DNA from: Piezodorus guildinii
Taxonomy: Eukaryota > Arthropoda > Insecta > Hemiptera > Pentatomidae
Assembly: GCA_023052935.1 (NCBI GenBank)
Contig: CM041292.1
Span: 176,100,111-176,164,110 of the forward strand
Direction: 5' to 3'
Length of the DNA stretch: 64,000 nucleotides
Made by a program: the position numbers and the translations under genes. Below the pieces are notes generated by a model, which was not told where the DNA came from, did no database searches, and was given only the letters and a program-made list of their open reading frames with translations. Positions 63,085 to 64,000 of this stretch are shown here, piece after piece; the first letter of the stretch is position 1, and every line of letters starts with the position of its first letter.

Positions 63085-63555
63085 CTGATTAATTGGATTA
63101 ATTGACAGCAGCCGCCTTGATCAGAACTTTTGATCAAGCATAGCTGAAGCTTATTCCACACACAAGCTCGGTTGTGGAGAGTTACTGAGCAGAACCCCTC
63201 TTGCGAGGCTATCGGCTCTCTCATTGCCAAATATGCATGAGCGGCAAGGCACCCAATGAACTCGGACCTTATTTAGCAGAGATAGTGTATTGAGATTTCT
63301 TTTACACTCCTCTACTAGTTTGGGCCGAGTCATGTAGTTACCCAAAGCTCCGATAGCAGCTTGACTATCAGTACGGATAAGTCTGTCTGCCATCCCTTCT
63401 GAAAATAGGTTTTGAGCACAGATACTTATTGCCATTGCTTGAGCCAAGTTTTTACTTATTAAGTGTTTATTTGGCTGCAACCAAAACAAACTTCTCTCCT
63501 AATAATAAATAATTATTGAAAAATAATATAAAACTTATTTATCCATTACTTACAG

Positions 63556-63738
63556 ATGCAGAACTCTAGCGCCGGGACCAGCGGAGGAGGCGGCGGGGGA
63601 GGAGGTATATCCGGACTCATGATCCCGCTGTACATCCTCATCTTCCTTCTCGCTGTCGTCGGAAACTCCTTGGTTATCGCCACCCTCGCCAGGAACAAGA
63701 GGATGCGCACCGTCACCAACGTCTACCTCCTCAACTTG
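63556..63738 (+). CDS. Exon of a CCK/sulfakinin-type G protein-coupled receptor (N terminus, TM1, start of TM2)
   Basis: 61 codons preceded by TTACAG (acceptor AG at 63554-63555) and followed by GTAAGT (donor at 63739), exon end in phase 0. It encodes MQNSSAGTSG plus a Gly run, then IPLYILIFLLAVVGNSLVIA-TLA. This is TM1 with the class A Asn in GNSLV, followed by the first intracellular loop RNKRMRTVTNVYLLNL leading into TM2. This TM1-loop signature is typical of cholecystokinin/gastrin and insect sulfakinin receptors; other peptide receptors are less likely. NSS near the N terminus is a possible N-glycosylation site. The ATG lies right at the acceptor: it may be the start codon with upstream 5' UTR exons, or an internal Met. 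GC content is far above the surroundings. The reading continues beyond the splice donor only into intron. Confidence 0.85.
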
Positions 63739-64000
63739 GTAAGTAGAGATATTGATAATTATCATGTAATATTATTCAATACAGTCAATATATAGTCAGT
63801 GGATACTTCAAGATTATGTTAACATGAATAGTCGAGTTTAGATTGAGTTATAGTCCGGTTCAAATTGACGAGGACAGATATGTCTTCGTAGACTAAAAGT
63901 TATTTGTTTTGATTTTTCACGATTAAGTCGAATTTACATAATTTGTACCAATCGTTTTATGTGTGTAAGTGATATTGCATGGGTAGTGAGGCCTGTGTCT
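63739..64000 (+). other. Intron start after the receptor exon
   Basis: Begins GTAAGTAGAG. AT-rich, with an in-frame stop soon after. No further exon is visible before the window ends. Confidence 0.75.

Larger units (their letters stand above)
62216..63489 (-). pseudogene. RNase H-bearing LINE remnant, interrupted
   Basis: The open part (63151-63489) reads as an RNase H domain of the kind fused to the end of I/LOA/R1-type LINE ORF2: LAQAMAISICAQNLF, LIRTDSQAAIGAL, KVRVHWVPCRSCIFGNERAD-SLA. The Asp of TDSQAA and of NERAD are kept. The Glu expected in the first helix (QAE) is Met here, and WVPGHSGI has become WVPCRSCI, so it is probably inactive. The region continues on - toward 62250 with HYSKMFLEVPCKER and a CRFWKKEDETAYHV finger-like segment in broken frames. 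A 67-bp duplicated block and a foreign RT piece (62598-63017) split it. Confidence 0.8.

Noticed and set aside
63550..63765. Minus-strand 71-codon frame over the receptor exon
   Set aside because: Antisense shadow of the GC-rich exon, with no domain.

Overview
This is AT-rich animal nuclear DNA, most probably from an insect or other arthropod. It shows no operons or Shine-Dalgarno sites. It is packed with jockey-clade and RTE-like non-LTR retrotransposons, a mariner remnant, tRNA-derived SINEs and several unnamed dispersed repeat families. The only host gene piece I recognise is at the far right (63556-63738): a GC-rich exon with splice signals at both ends. It encodes the first membrane segment of a rhodopsin-class receptor resembling the cholecystokinin/sulfakinin receptor family. 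Everything to its left reads as intron or intergenic sequence filled with transposons. The species cannot be fixed from the sequence alone.

Layout. (1) 1-5342: flank, then a full-length jockey-like element on + (379-5331) with an 11-bp target-site duplication (TSD); ORF1 is open and ORF2 has one in-frame TAG. (2) 5.3-18 kb: repeat sea with a 38-bp minisatellite that has a four-unit higher-order period, a three-level nest (RTE-like LINE in a LINE 3' end in repeat family A), SINEs, and families A, B and D. (3) 18.0-23.05 kb: a second full-length jockey-like element on -, with a 12-bp TSD and an intact 913-codon ORF2 but an ORF1 broken by frameshifts. It sits in an older repeat whose uninterrupted relative lies at 28.4-28.9 kb. 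(4) 23-39 kb: more family A/B copies with nested LINE pieces, a mariner transposase remnant (35.5-36.3 kb), and a perfect 132-bp-arm palindrome (32.66-32.93 kb). (5) 39.9-42.6 kb: a large inverted repeat with ~855-bp arms. (6) 43-62 kb: further nested LINE fragments, an RTE 3' end (50.3-51.2 kb), a second palindromic insertion inside a MITE (53.1-53.7 kb), a 21-bp minisatellite. (7) 62.2-63.5 kb: an RNase H-bearing LINE remnant interrupted by another LINE piece, then the receptor exon.

The most unusual signal is a recurring short module at about seven loci (27.1, 32.7-32.9 on both arms, 35.0, 43.7, 53.2, 55.5 and 62.2 kb). In the best copies it reads CUGANGA, one extra base, a hairpin, then GAAACGU. 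The hairpin changes sequence between loci while staying paired. That resembles half of a hammerhead ribozyme core. Two copies are in palindromic insertions with 14-bp TSDs, and four loci share a similar 3' terminal sequence. Hammerheads are known in the pseudo-LTRs of Penelope-like retroelements, so I infer short inverted pseudo-LTR-type insertions of a Penelope-like or retrozyme-like family. No matching cleavage-site half was found, so catalysis is unproven.

Repeat family names (A-E, SINE-1/2) are local to this report. Their boundaries come from reading copies against each other and are approximate to tens of bases unless a TSD is given.
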